A DNA stretch of 64,000 nt from Sulfuricurvum sp. (GTDB lineage: Bacteria; Campylobacterota; Campylobacteria; Campylobacterales; Sulfurimonadaceae): contig DYMK01000009.1 of the NCBI GenBank assembly GCA_020721585.1, forward strand, positions 1-64,000, written 5' to 3'. Below the pieces are notes generated by a model, which saw only the letters and a list, made by a program, of their open reading frames with translations, did not search any database and had not been told where the DNA came from. The position numbers and the translations under genes were made by a program. Each line of letters begins with the position of its first letter. Within the stretch, counting starts at the first letter, position 1. Positions 52,741 to 62,062 of the stretch are shown here, piece by piece.

Positions 52741-53940
52741 ATGCGTTGGCTTTTTTGGGTTATGACTCTGTATACTTTAAATCTTTTTGCCGTTTCATTG
52801 GACGTAAATGATACTAAAAAAGTTGAGGTATTAAAAGATTTCGACATCCCTGAATCTTTTTTAAACGATCCCTATTTACAAGATATGTATGATGAGCGAA
52901 AACGGTATTGTCTTATGAACGGTTTTGCTAATTCCATTGATAATGCTGATGTTTTTATCCCTATGCTCTCTTCGTTGCTTGCTCAATCCGATTTACCCCC
53001 AGAGTTTTTGTTTATTGTTCTTGCTGAATCGGGTCTGGATACCATGAGTACCTCCTCACGTGGGGCAGGGGGATTGTGGCAATTGATGCCACGAACGGGG
53101 CGTACACATGGGCTTATTATTGATCAATATGTGGATGAGCGTCGTGATCATGTTAAATCTACACGGGCCGCCATTAATTATCTTTCTCAATTGCACCGTA
53201 AATTTGGTAAATGGTATCTCGCTATTATTGCATACAACTGCGGTGAGAGTAAACTCTCCAGTGCCATGCGCAAAGCAGGAAGCGATGATTTAAGTATTCT
53301 TGCTAATCCCAATCAGCAATATCTTTCAGGTGAGACGAAGAAGTATGTTCGTCGTGTTGTTGCTCTTGCATTACTAGCAAGCGAAAAAGTCTTTTTGGAA
53401 CAAATTCAATACGATCATCTTATTGGAGTAGCGTCTCAAAATCCAATTACGACTCTTTATCTTCCTGAGGGTGAAGATATTAACGACATTGCTACAGTCT
53501 TAGAGATGCCTAAAAAAAATTTAACCATGCTCAATACCCATCTTCGCAGTGGTGTAACCCCTCCGAATCAAAATTTTTATCCGGTTTATATCCCCGAATC
53601 GAAATTAGATCTTTTTGAAGAGAAATATCAACCGCGTGGAGTCCAAAAATATTTTGTGATGCGCAAAATTAAGTTGGGGGAAACCTTTTCTAGTTTAACC
53701 AAACGGTATAAGACGGATCGTTCGGCTATTTTGGATGAAAATATGATGGGAGACCATGATGAATTAAAGGTCAATCGTATTCTAAAAATTCCTATAAGTA
53801 GCTCATTTATAAAAGCCAAACTATTTTTAAACGATAAAATACCCACTTCAGCCCCAAAAGTGTATAATTTTGAGATGGATCAATTCAGAATAAAAAATCC
53901 ATTCAATCCCGTAAAAACAGATGAAAAAAGGGGGAAATAA
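52741..53940 (+). CDS. mltD: membrane-bound lytic transglycosylase D-like, SLT plus LysM
   Basis: 399 residues. A signal peptide (LFWVMTLYTLNLFAVSL) is followed by a Slt domain with the catalytic Glu in AESGLDTMSTSSRGAGGLWQ and GAGGLWQLMPRTG, then IAYNCGESKL. A C-terminal LysM-like unit (YFVMRKIKLGETFSSLTKRY, then ILKIP) binds peptidoglycan. It cuts glycan strands to anhydro-muropeptides in the periplasm. It overlaps no neighbour; rlpA starts 3 bases later, consistent with co-action in septal wall cleavage. Confidence 0.9.
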   Translation: MRWLFWVMTLYTLNLFAVSLDVNDTKKVEVLKDFDIPESFLNDPYLQDMYDERKRYCLMNGFANSIDNADVFIPMLSSLLAQSDLPPEFLFIVLAESGLDTMSTSSRGAGGLWQLMPRTGRTHGLIIDQYVDERRDHVKSTRAAINYLSQLHRKFGKWYLAIIAYNCGESKLSSAMRKAGSDDLSILANPNQQYLSGETKKYVRRVVALALLASEKVFLEQIQYDHLIGVASQNPITTLYLPEGEDINDIATVLEMPKKNLTMLNTHLRSGVTPPNQNFYPVYIPESKLDLFEEKYQPRGVQKYFVMRKIKLGETFSSLTKRYKTDRSAILDENMMGDHDELKVNRILKIPISSSFIKAKLFLNDKIPTSAPKVYNFEMDQFRIKNPFNPVKTDEKRGK

Positions 53941-53942
53941 AG

Positions 53943-54758
53943 GTGTACATTAGAGTTTTTTTAGCGATACTTATTGTAATGATGAGTGGTTGTACGGCAT
54001 TTAATGGGGGAACGTATCTCAATAGTGATACCAAAGATTCCAATCTGTATCCAGCAGGAGATGTTCATAATCAAGCGTCTGCTACAGGTGTGGGGACGAC
54101 GATGGCTCCGTATATGATGATGGGTAAAGATTATTTTCCTGTCCCTGCAAAAATGGGAGATATTTCCGATGGTAGTGCGACATGGTATGACACAAAGCAT
54201 CAGGGTAATTTCACCTTTAGTCAAGAAAAATACAATATGTATGCCATGACTGCTGCCCATAAAACACTCCCTTTGAATACCTTGGTTAAAGTAACCAATT
54301 TGAAAAACAGTCGTTCTACGGTGGTTCGTATTAATGACCGTGGTCCTTTTGTGGATGGTAAAATCATTAGTTTGTCCTACGCAGCCGCAAAAGAGATCGA
54401 AGTTTTTGGGAATAATGATAACGATGTGAGTTTGGAAGTTGTGGGGCTAAACAGCCCTGTTAATCCTGTCATTAAAGGTGCTGTTGTAACCAACTCAACG
54501 ACAAAAACCGTTACGACGAATGGAAAATTCTCAGACACTTTTTCCGTCCAAGTAGGGGCATTTACTATCAAAAATGGGGCAACACTGACTCAACAAAAAT
54601 ACGCTACGTTTCATGGTTATACGGCAGTCATCAAAGAGACGCAGTATAAAGGAAAAGCGTTATTTCGTGTCTTATTACGTGGATTCAAAAGTGAAAGTGA
54701 AGCGCGTAACTTTGTAAAACAAGGGTATGTCGCCGGATCCTTTATTACCAAGGAATGA
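53943..54758 (+). CDS. rlpA: RlpA septal lipoprotein with SPOR domain
   Basis: 271 residues. Lipobox MMSGC near 15-19. The DPBB domain has GSATWYDTKHQGN, AAHKTLPLNTLVKVTNL and RINDRGPFVDGKIISLS with the catalytic Asp; the C-terminal SPOR domain begins FSVQVGAFT. In other bacteria RlpA is a lytic transglycosylase acting on denuded glycan at the septum. The start is GTG (RBS AAAGGT). It pairs with MltD upstream. Confidence 0.9.
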   Translation: MYIRVFLAILIVMMSGCTAFNGGTYLNSDTKDSNLYPAGDVHNQASATGVGTTMAPYMMMGKDYFPVPAKMGDISDGSATWYDTKHQGNFTFSQEKYNMYAMTAAHKTLPLNTLVKVTNLKNSRSTVVRINDRGPFVDGKIISLSYAAAKEIEVFGNNDNDVSLEVVGLNSPVNPVIKGAVVTNSTTKTVTTNGKFSDTFSVQVGAFTIKNGATLTQQKYATFHGYTAVIKETQYKGKALFRVLLRGFKSESEARNFVKQGYVAGSFITKE

Positions 54759-54759
54759 G

Positions 54760-55332
54760 ATGATTCATACCGAGCGTAAAACCAAAGAGACTGATATTTC
54801 TCTCTCCTTAACCATAGAAGGGGAGGGGACAAGTACGATTAGTACGGGGGTTGGCTTTTTAGACCATATGTTGGAAAGTTTTGCCAAGCACGCATGGATT
54901 GATTTAACCATCCATTGTAGTGGTGATACCCATATTGATGACCATCATAGCGTTGAAGATGTTGGGATCGTTTTGGGGCAAGCGTTGCGACAAGCGATCT
55001 ATCCCATTGGATCGGTAGAACGGTTTGGAAACAGTTCGGTCGTGATGGATGAAGCGTGTGTTTCGTGTGATTTGGATCTTAGTAATCGCCCTTTTTTGGT
55101 CTACACGTTAGAACTTGAAGGAAAAGTGGGAACTTTTGATGTCGAATTGGTAGAGGAATTTTTTCGTGCTGTTGTGCTCAATGCAGGATTAACACTTCAC
55201 CTCATTCAACAACGGGGACGCAATAAGCATCATATTATTGAAGCTGCATTTAAAGCGTTTGCAGTTGCTTTACGTCGTTCAATGATCTACAATGCACGCG
55301 CAGGGATTCCCAGTACTAAGGGTGTCTTATGA
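54760..55332 (+). CDS. hisB: imidazoleglycerol-phosphate dehydratase
   Basis: 190 residues from ATG 54760, one base after rlpA, with AAGGA upstream; an earlier frame would overlap rlpA. It dehydrates imidazole-glycerol phosphate in histidine synthesis. Two metal-binding motifs are visible: HIDDHHSVEDVG and NKHHIIEAAFKAFA. It is the monofunctional form. It overlaps kdsC by 4 bases. Confidence 0.95.
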   Translation: MIHTERKTKETDISLSLTIEGEGTSTISTGVGFLDHMLESFAKHAWIDLTIHCSGDTHIDDHHSVEDVGIVLGQALRQAIYPIGSVERFGNSSVVMDEACVSCDLDLSNRPFLVYTLELEGKVGTFDVELVEEFFRAVVLNAGLTLHLIQQRGRNKHHIIEAAFKAFAVALRRSMIYNARAGIPSTKGVL

Positions 55333-55820
55333 TTCGCTTGGTCATTTTGGATGTTGATGGATGTCTAAGTGATGGAAAAATATCGTACACCGAATCGGGC
55401 GTTGAATCAAAAAATTTCAATGTCAGAGATGGCTTTGGGATTAAGATGATTGCCAAAATGGGGTACACGGTGGCGATTATTACAGGTCGCAACTCCCCCA
55501 TTGTTGCCCATCGTGCCAAAGAGTTGGATATTTCCTACGTCTATCAAGGGGTCAAAGACAAATTAGCCGTAGCGCAAGCCCTGTGCGTTGAATTGAATCT
55601 TTTACCTCATGAAGTGGCTGCCATTGGGGATGATTTGAATGATTGTCGTTTATTACAGTGGGTGGGTAGAGCCTTTACCCCCGCCGATGGATCACGTCAT
55701 ACTAAATCGATAGCACAAATTTTGACCCTTTGTGGAGGGGATGGGTGCGTTCGCGAAATGATTGAGATAGTTCTTGAAGAAAACGGTGATCAAGAACGTT
55801 TTATCAATTTTTGGATGTAA
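55329..55820 (+). CDS. kdsC: KDO-8-phosphate phosphatase
   Basis: 163 residues, HAD superfamily C0 type. The nucleophile motif DVDGCLSDGKI (8-18) and the metal motif GDDLNDCRLL are intact, with Lys in the K-rich region between. It removes phosphate from KDO-8-P for lipopolysaccharide core. Its adjacency to lptC and lptA mirrors the E. coli kdsC-lptC-lptA order. Confidence 0.92.
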   Translation: MIRLVILDVDGCLSDGKISYTESGVESKNFNVRDGFGIKMIAKMGYTVAIITGRNSPIVAHRAKELDISYVYQGVKDKLAVAQALCVELNLLPHEVAAIGDDLNDCRLLQWVGRAFTPADGSRHTKSIAQILTLCGGDGCVREMIEIVLEENGDQERFINFWM

Positions 55821-55826
55821 TGTACG

Positions 55827-56336
55827 ATGTCCATTAACCTTTTTTTTGTGTTGTTATTGACCCTTTTGATTGGGATGTTTGGGTATTTTAAGCCTTTAAC
55901 GAATGGGTCTACTTCTGCCAAAGAACTTCCCCAATTTGAATTGGATACCTTTGTTATCTATGAAATTTCTCCCCATAGAGTGGATCATTTCTTTGAAGGG
56001 GAACATGGAAAACGGTTTGCCGATCGCTATGAAGTTCATTTGGCTAAATTTACCAATAACGAAAAAACGTTGCTAGAGTCGATCAGTGCGGAGAATGCGT
56101 TGTATAAAAATGATATTATTACCCTTCACAATAATGTCCATTATGGTCGGGAAGATGGATTGGAATTTCGTTCCAACGAAGGGTCGTATGACCAAAATCG
56201 CTCTGTGATTACCACCCAAGGGGGATTTGTGATTACCAAAGAGAACAACACGATTGAGGGAACACAACTCAATTATAATTTAACCCTCGATACGGTTTCT
56301 GCCAACCGCATTCGGGGTAGCTACCAACTTAATTAG
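55827..56336 (+). CDS. lptC: LptC, LPS export protein
   Basis: 169 residues: a single N-terminal membrane span (LFFVLLLTLLIGMFGYF) and a periplasmic beta-jellyroll with FVITKENNTIEGTQLNYN at the end, typical of LptC. It receives LPS from LptBFG and hands it to LptA. Sequence conservation is low in the family, and the call relies on fold pattern and position between kdsC and lptA. Confidence 0.8.
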   Translation: MSINLFFVLLLTLLIGMFGYFKPLTNGSTSAKELPQFELDTFVIYEISPHRVDHFFEGEHGKRFADRYEVHLAKFTNNEKTLLESISAENALYKNDIITLHNNVHYGREDGLEFRSNEGSYDQNRSVITTQGGFVITKENNTIEGTQLNYNLTLDTVSANRIRGSYQLN

Positions 56337-56348
56337 GAAGTTTAAACC

Positions 56349-56843
56349 ATGAATAAATACGTACTACTTTGTGTTACTCTCTTCGTCACGGTCGCGTGGG
56401 GTGGTCAAGAACTCAATGTCCTTTCGGATAATTTTAAAGGGGATCAGAGCAAAGGGATTTCGGTTTTTACGGGAAAAGTTAGACTGACCAAGGGAAGTGA
56501 TGAACTTAATGCGACGAAAGTGACCATTTACACGGATAAAGCGCGTAAACCTCTCAAATACATAGCAGAAGGGAATGTCTCTTTTTATATTGTAACCGAA
56601 GGGGGAGAGAAGTATAAAGGGGTTTCGCAAAGAGCGATTTATTTACCCAATGAATCCGAATATCAGTTTTATACGAAAGTTGATTTGATCCGTATTGATG
56701 ATTTCCGCCGTGTTAAAGGGGATAAAGTAGTGGTCAATGAGAATGAAGGATTTGCCAATGCCGATAGTAGTGGCGGCGAACCTGTCCTTATGACCTTTAC
56801 GTTAGAAGATAAAAATAGCACCAAAAAAAGTACCAAAAAATGA
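56349..56843 (+). CDS. lptA: LptA, periplasmic LPS transport protein
   Basis: 164 residues with a signal peptide (VLLCVTLFVTVAWG) and an OstA-like beta-jellyroll: GISVFTGKVRLTKGSDELNATKVTIY, in parts, then ADSSGGEPVLMTF. It bridges inner and outer membranes for LPS transport. It ends in a lysine-rich tail and overlaps ysxC by 4 bases. Confidence 0.88.
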   Translation: MNKYVLLCVTLFVTVAWGGQELNVLSDNFKGDQSKGISVFTGKVRLTKGSDELNATKVTIYTDKARKPLKYIAEGNVSFYIVTEGGEKYKGVSQRAIYLPNESEYQFYTKVDLIRIDDFRRVKGDKVVVNENEGFANADSSGGEPVLMTFTLEDKNSTKKSTKK

Positions 56844-57451
56844 TAGAGATTGTTGAATCGGTTTTTTTAACCTCAGCACCGACGATCCGTTTGGCTCCCG
56901 AAAATGAGTACCAAAATGAGATAGCGTTTATGGCACGTTCCAATACGGGAAAAAGCTCATTACTTAATACGTTGACTCAGCGTAAATCGTTGGCAAAAGT
57001 CTCCTCAACCCCAGGAAAAACACGGTTAATTAACTATTTTGATGTCCTCTTTTTAGATCGTGAATCGGGGAATAAAAAAAGTGCCGTTTTGGTTGATTTA
57101 CCGGGATTTGGGTATGCCAAAGTGGCAAAAAGTTTAAAAAGCGATTGGGAGAGCAATCTCACCAATTTTATCTCTCAGCGTAAACAAATACGGGTTTTTG
57201 TCCATTTGGTCGATTGCCGTCACCCCGATTTGGAGATTGATGCGTCGGTGGAACACTATTTGGAGGAGATTTGTGCTGAAAATCAACATATTGTCCGTGT
57301 GTATACCAAGATTGATAAATTGAACCAAAAAGAGCTGTCGGTCTTAAAAAAACGGTTTCCTGATGCCCTTATGATCTCGAATCTAAACCGTCGGGGGGTG
57401 GATAAAATTGTGGCTCACTTATATGCTCTTTTGGATGAGGACGTAGTGTGA
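56840..57451 (+). CDS. ysxC: ribosome-assembly GTPase YsxC/EngB
   Basis: 203 residues. G1 reads ARSNTGKSS, close to the family's GRSNVGKSS. G2 is around STPGKTRLIN, G3 is DLPGFGYAK, and G4 is TKIDK. It assists large ribosomal subunit maturation. It overlaps lptA and the following GNAT gene by 4 bases each. Confidence 0.95.
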   Translation: MIEIVESVFLTSAPTIRLAPENEYQNEIAFMARSNTGKSSLLNTLTQRKSLAKVSSTPGKTRLINYFDVLFLDRESGNKKSAVLVDLPGFGYAKVAKSLKSDWESNLTNFISQRKQIRVFVHLVDCRHPDLEIDASVEHYLEEICAENQHIVRVYTKIDKLNQKELSVLKKRFPDALMISNLNRRGVDKIVAHLYALLDEDVV

Positions 57452-57912
57452 GGGAGATAACCTACCAAAAAGGGTCATTATGGGATATTGAAGCGATGCA
57501 CGCATTGGTAGAGCCTGAAATTCAAAGCGGTGTGATCTTACCCCGCAGTAATGATGAAATTGCGACCAATATCCGCTCGTATACCTTAGCGATGGATGGA
57601 GACGAGCTAGTAGGATTTTGCGCTTTGCATATCCACTCTCCCCAATTGGCGGAGATACGCTCTATGGTGGTGCGAAGTGACTATCGTGGCTTTCATATTG
57701 GGAGTCATTTGGTCAAAAAAGTGTGCGATGAAGGATGTATGCTCGGGGTAAAACAGGTTTTGACCTTAACCTATCAACAACGTTTTTTTGAACGGCTTGG
57801 ATTTATAGAAATCCCAAAAGAGAGTTTGCCTGAACATAAAATTTGGGCAGATTGCATTAAATGCAAACATTTTCCGATATGCAACGAAGTATCTCTTATC
57901 AAAACACTTTAA
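57448..57912 (+). CDS. GNAT acetyltransferase, short ArgA-like
   Basis: 154 residues. GNAT acetyl-CoA motif VVRSDYRGFHIGSHL; the C-terminus IWADCIKCKHFPICNEVSLIK carries three Cys in the pattern of short N-acetylglutamate synthases. If so, it makes N-acetylglutamate, first step of arginine synthesis. The start is GTG overlapping ysxC. The substrate is inferred from this C-terminal signature. Confidence 0.72.
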   Translation: MREITYQKGSLWDIEAMHALVEPEIQSGVILPRSNDEIATNIRSYTLAMDGDELVGFCALHIHSPQLAEIRSMVVRSDYRGFHIGSHLVKKVCDEGCMLGVKQVLTLTYQQRFFERLGFIEIPKESLPEHKIWADCIKCKHFPICNEVSLIKTL

Positions 57913-58331
57913 GCGATTTTCTGTGGATTATTGCTTTTTGTTTGTACAGTCCGCTGACGAGTATTTACCTTTTTTTACCTCCAATGTTGGCGGTGATGGG
58001 ATACCTCTTTTACCGTGCTTTTTTACGCAATGACCTTTATGGTGTCGTGATTTTTTCGATCATGTTGCTGATGATTGAAGCCGAAAAAGGGTATTGGTTT
58101 GGGAGTTCTATTGTTTTTTTTACGTTGGTTAGTCGTTATGTGATGCCCTATTTGGAGCAAACCTTTCGGTGTAAGCTGTGTATTAAAGGGATTTTTGTTC
58201 TTTTAAGTTATCTTCTTTTTTGGGTTGTATTGATGTTGTTTAATGGCGTTTTTTTAGTAGAATCCCCCATATTGGATTGGCACGCATTTTTGTATATGAC
58301 CATTGAATTTTTTGTGATGATTGTGTTGTAA
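57879..58331 (+). CDS. MreD-like membrane protein upstream of mrdA
   Basis: About 150 residues from ATG 57879 (or 57861). Four to five membrane segments are visible (LWIIAFCLYSPLTSIYLFL, ML..YLF, VVIFSIMLLMI, IFVLLSYLLFWVVLMLF). It overlaps the end of the GNAT gene and its stop overlaps the mrdA start, a place where mreD often lies. MreD homology is inferred from this and topology; sequence is weakly conserved in the family. Confidence 0.6.
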   Translation: MQRSISYQNTLSDFLWIIAFCLYSPLTSIYLFLPPMLAVMGYLFYRAFLRNDLYGVVIFSIMLLMIEAEKGYWFGSSIVFFTLVSRYVMPYLEQTFRCKLCIKGIFVLLSYLLFWVVLMLFNGVFLVESPILDWHAFLYMTIEFFVMIVL

Positions 58332-60172
58332 TGAAAGTTAAAATTCTACTTATTTTTCTGAGTCTAACGTGGATCTCTTTGATCGTTCGGGTGTTTGATC
58401 TTTCGGTGAAATCGAATGAACATTACGAAATGCTCTCCAAAAACAACAGTATCAAAGCCGAACTTACCCCCCCCGTTCGGGGTGAAATATTGGATCGCCA
58501 ATTGGATCCCATGGCAATCAATGAGCTAGGATTTAAAATTTCATTCGCACCCCATTTAATCAAGGGCGATGATACCCATTTATTGGATGCTGAAATTGCG
58601 TATGTGATGTCGATGATCCCAAGCTTAGACCCAAAAGCGATGAAAAAAGCGTATAAACAAGAGGACTCTTATTACAACCATACGTTTATTGATGTGGTCG
58701 ATTTTATCCCTCACGATCGTATGATTCCTCTCTATGCACGGATGAATTTGCGCGAAACGATCAAAATTTCCCCCTCGCCCAAACGCCTTTATCCTTATGG
58801 AAATATGGCTTCCCATATCCTTGGATACGTTGCTAAAGCAAACCAAAAAGAGGTAGAGGGAAATGAACTTTTACAGCTTTTAGGGCATACGGGGAAGACG
58901 GGGATCGAAAAACAGTATAACATCTATTTGCAAGGGGAGGCGGGAGAACGACGGATTAAAGTCAATGCCCACAATCTTGAAGTGGAAGAGTTGGGGCGAA
59001 GTGCTACTAAAGAGAATCGAAATTTGGTTTTGAACATTGATATGCGTCTCCAAAAATATATGGGTGAACTTTTTGCAGGTAATGTTGGGGCGATTGTGGT
59101 CATGGATACCAAAGGGGCGATTTACGCAGCAGGAAGTTATCCTGAATACGATTTGAATGAGTTTGTCAATGGCGTTACCAAAGCGCAATGGGACTATTTG
59201 ATGAACAGCGTCAATGCCCCTTTTACAAATAAGATTGTTAATGGGTTATATCCCCCCGGATCAACGATTAAAACAGGTCTTGGACTCTTATATATTAGTT
59301 CTGGGATACTGAATGAAAATTCCAGTGTTCATTGTACGGGGACGTTTCGTTTAGGTAACCGATCGTTTCGATGTTGGAATAAACATGGGCATGGCGATGT
59401 CTCGATTCATCGAGCGATTGCGGAGAGTTGTGATGACTATTTTTATAAAGGGAGTCTTAATATAGGGATTGAACGGATCAGTGGGGGATTAATACGGATG
59501 GGATTGGGAAGTAAAACCCAAATTGATCTTCCCAATGAGTTTTTAGGAACCATTCCTAATCGACAATGGAAACGGAAAAAATTTAAACAACCATGGTACC
59601 GTGGAGAGACCCTTAATAGCTCTATTGGTCAAGGAAATGTCCTTGTAACTCCTATCCAAATTGCCCGTTATACGGCATTGATGGCGACGGGAAAATTACC
59701 CATTCCCCATGTTGCCCATAAAATGGGGAATATCCTTGTCGATCCCCAACCTCAAGATGTTCTGACCCCTTTGGAAAAACGGCAGCTTCCTCTTGTCCAA
59801 TCGGCGATGCGCTCGGTGTGTAATGATCCCAAAGGGACGGCTAAAGCTCATATGTCCAGCCGTTTTCCCGTTGCAGGAAAAACCGGAACGGCCCAAACGA
59901 CAGGAATCGGACAAAACGTTAGAAACCGTCTCAACGAAAATGAGATGGCGTATCTTCAACGGTCTCATGCGTGGTTTACCGCGTACGGACCTGCTGATAA
60001 CCCTCAATTTATTGTGACCGTTTTGATCGAACATGGGGGGCATGGAGGTGAAATGGCAGCCCCCATTGTCTCAGGAATTTACAATAAACTGCTTGAATTG
60101 GGGTATATCAAATTGGGACAACCCAAAGTCTCTACCCCTGCACCCGAACAATCAAACTTAGGGGTAAATTAA
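58331..60172 (+). CDS. mrdA: penicillin-binding protein 2
   Basis: 613 residues. An N-terminal membrane anchor and a PBP dimerisation domain (PPVRGEILDRQ, LYPYGNMASHILGY) are followed by the transpeptidase domain. Its Ser-x-x-Lys is PPGSTIKTG, its SxN-like motif is AESCDDYF (S replaced in the usual SxN form), and KTG sits in VAGKTGTAQTTG. It cross-links elongating cell wall with the MreBCD rod complex. Its last 41 bases overlap the convergent ybeY gene. Confidence 0.93.
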   Translation: MKVKILLIFLSLTWISLIVRVFDLSVKSNEHYEMLSKNNSIKAELTPPVRGEILDRQLDPMAINELGFKISFAPHLIKGDDTHLLDAEIAYVMSMIPSLDPKAMKKAYKQEDSYYNHTFIDVVDFIPHDRMIPLYARMNLRETIKISPSPKRLYPYGNMASHILGYVAKANQKEVEGNELLQLLGHTGKTGIEKQYNIYLQGEAGERRIKVNAHNLEVEELGRSATKENRNLVLNIDMRLQKYMGELFAGNVGAIVVMDTKGAIYAAGSYPEYDLNEFVNGVTKAQWDYLMNSVNAPFTNKIVNGLYPPGSTIKTGLGLLYISSGILNENSSVHCTGTFRLGNRSFRCWNKHGHGDVSIHRAIAESCDDYFYKGSLNIGIERISGGLIRMGLGSKTQIDLPNEFLGTIPNRQWKRKKFKQPWYRGETLNSSIGQGNVLVTPIQIARYTALMATGKLPIPHVAHKMGNILVDPQPQDVLTPLEKRQLPLVQSAMRSVCNDPKGTAKAHMSSRFPVAGKTGTAQTTGIGQNVRNRLNENEMAYLQRSHAWFTAYGPADNPQFIVTVLIEHGGHGGEMAAPIVSGIYNKLLELGYIKLGQPKVSTPAPEQSNLGVN

Positions 60173-60551
60173 ACATCTCAACCAGTTCTCCCTCACGGGT
60201 GCGCATCTCCCCTTGATCCACTTCGTGATCATACCCTAGTAAATGGAGCATCCCATGAATGAACAAAAGGGCAAGCTCATGATCGGGGGTATGCCCCAAG
60301 GTGTGGGCAACGCTTTGGACATAATCGACACTGATAAGGATGCTGCCCAAGGGTGCATTGGGAAAAGGGTCGCTGGGAAAACTCAACACATCGGTTGCTT
60401 TATCGATATGACGAAATTCACGGTTAATCGCGAGTATTGCCTCATCATGCAGAAGAATAAGTTCAATATCCTGAGTGGTTAAAACGTCACAAATGCGTTC
60501 CAAGAGGGTGAAGTCATAGTCGTAATGGGTTTGGTTGTCTAATTCTATCAT
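60132..60551 (-). CDS. ybeY: endoribonuclease YbeY
   Basis: 139 residues from ATG 60551 (an upstream ATG at 60629 would add an atypical N-terminus). The zinc motif HGMLHLLGYDH with three His is intact, preceded by ATDVLSFPSDP. YbeY matures 16S rRNA and guards ribosome quality. It is convergent with mrdA, overlapping by 41 bases. Confidence 0.93.
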   Translation of the reverse strand: MIELDNQTHYDYDFTLLERICDVLTTQDIELILLHDEAILAINREFRHIDKATDVLSFPSDPFPNAPLGSILISVDYVQSVAHTLGHTPDHELALLFIHGMLHLLGYDHEVDQGEMRTREGELVEMFNLPLSLIVRVQG

Positions 60552-60665
60552 GGTCGTATTGTACCATAAGGGGGAAGTGACTACTATTTTAGCCAGACGA
60601 TTGGGAAATTTTTTACCTAGAAAATTCACTTACTTAAATTGTTTTCAGTTGTATTTTCGTTTTTT

Positions 60666-60719
60666 CATTCCCGCGAAGGCGGGAATCCAGCTAGACTCCC
60701 GCCTTCGCGGGAGTGACGG
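60666..60719. repeat. REP-like palindromic repeat, copy 2 with an inverted partner
   Basis: The same palindrome as at 21195 is at 60667-60690. It is followed directly by ACTCCCGCCTTCGCGGGAGT (60695-60714), an inverted related copy, making a longer paired structure. It lies in the 235-base gap between divergent ybeY and queC, which otherwise shows only a TTGACT-like -35 near 60732. Confidence 0.75.
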
Positions 60720-60786
60720 AAATTCGTAATTTTGACTATAATTTTAGGATTTTTATGTAACATTTAGTAAATAAAAGGAAAAAATA

Positions 60787-61455
60787 ATGACAAAAAAAGC
60801 CTTATGTATTATGAGTGGGGGGATGGATTCAACGTTGGTTGCGTACATTATGCGTTCTCGTGGGTATACGATTGTGCCACTCCATTTTAATTATGGTCAA
60901 CGTACCCTAACCAAAGAACTTCACGCCTATCGGGCTATTTGTGAGGAATTAGGAGTCCGTGACCCTTATGAAATTGATCTGCCTTTTTTTACCACAATTG
61001 GGGCATCTGCCCTCACCGATCCTACCTTGGAAGTTCCTACTGGGGGGATTGAAGAAGGGGTTCCCATCACCTACGTCCCGTTTAGAAATGGGATTTTTTT
61101 GAGCATTGCCACAGCGATTGCCGAAAAAGAGGGGTGCAGTTGTATCGCCATTGGGGTAGTGGAAGAGGACAGCAGTGGGTATCCCGATTGTCGCAATGCG
61201 TTTATCCGAAGTTTTGAACGCAGTGCCAATCTTGGCACCAAAGAGACCACCCATCTGACCATCGAAATGCCTCTGGTGCATTTGCAAAAATCGGACATTG
61301 TGACCGAAGCGGTTAAACTTCACGTTCCCCTTCATCTGACGTGGAGCTGTTACCAAAATGAACAGCGTGCGTGCGGGGTTTGTGATAGCTGTCGTTTACG
61401 GCTTCGGGGATTTTCCCTTGCGGGTGTGTGTGATCCGATTGCGTATGTTGTTTGA
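60787..61455 (+). CDS. queC: 7-cyano-7-deazaguanine synthase
   Basis: 222 residues. PP-loop SGGMDSTL (10-17) and the C-terminal zinc site with four Cys: SCYQNEQRACGVCDSCRLR. It makes preQ0 for queuosine tRNA modification using ATP and ammonia. AAAGGAAAAAAT precedes the ATG. It overlaps the next gene by 11 bases. No preQ1 riboswitch was recognised upstream. Confidence 0.95.
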   Translation: MTKKALCIMSGGMDSTLVAYIMRSRGYTIVPLHFNYGQRTLTKELHAYRAICEELGVRDPYEIDLPFFTTIGASALTDPTLEVPTGGIEEGVPITYVPFRNGIFLSIATAIAEKEGCSCIAIGVVEEDSSGYPDCRNAFIRSFERSANLGTKETTHLTIEMPLVHLQKSDIVTEAVKLHVPLHLTWSCYQNEQRACGVCDSCRLRLRGFSLAGVCDPIAYVV

Positions 61456-62062
61456 TGCTGCTACCTCAGCCATAACGATTGAACATCGACCGCGTAATCG
61501 CCATACTTATATTGTTATCGATAAAACAGGGGAGGTTCGGGTACGAACTCCCCTTACCGATGTCCAAAAAATTCGTCGCCTACTCACGGCAAAAGAGGGA
61601 TGGATCACTACCAAAAGGGATCAGATACGCTCTCAAGCCTCTAACCACGCCATTATCGGAGAGACGATTTGGTTCCAAGGGGTTTTAGTGCCTTTGGAAC
61701 ATTTTCCTTTTTTTAAGGGGATTGAACTCATTGATGCGCACCATTATGATAGCTTTTACACCGCTGAAGCGTTAGACTATCTCCCCCAGCGTATGGCGTA
61801 CTACGCTGTACGTATGAACCTCTCTCCTGCGAATATTGTCTACAAACGGCTCAAACGACGGTGGGGGAGTTGCAACAGCTTGGGGGTAATTACCCTTAAC
61901 GTTTTGATGATGCAACTCTCGATTGAGGAGATCGATTACATTATTGTCCATGAATTAGCCCATTTGGTGCATTTGAACCATGCCCAAGCGTTTCATGCTT
62001 TGGTACGGAAATTTTTACCTCATGAACGACAGTTGCGACGGGGCTTAAAACATAAATTCTAA
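61445..62062 (+). CDS. YgjP-type zinc metallopeptidase-like protein
   Basis: 205 residues from ATG 61445, overlapping queC by 11 bases. The core matches YgjP/DUF45 family: RRWGSCNSLGVITLN, then the HExxH motif HELAHLVHLNHAQAFH with a third His, and a basic RRGLKHK end. The peptidase activity and substrate are unproven in this family. It is convergent with the MurE/MurF-N-like gene, overlapping by 18 bases. Confidence 0.85.
   Translation: MLFDAATSAITIEHRPRNRHTYIVIDKTGEVRVRTPLTDVQKIRRLLTAKEGWITTKRDQIRSQASNHAIIGETIWFQGVLVPLEHFPFFKGIELIDAHHYDSFYTAEALDYLPQRMAYYAVRMNLSPANIVYKRLKRRWGSCNSLGVITLNVLMMQLSIEEIDYIIVHELAHLVHLNHAQAFHALVRKFLPHERQLRRGLKHKF

Noticed and set aside
60720-60786. preQ1 riboswitch upstream of queC
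   Set aside because: The expected short stem with a C-rich loop and A-rich tail is not present.
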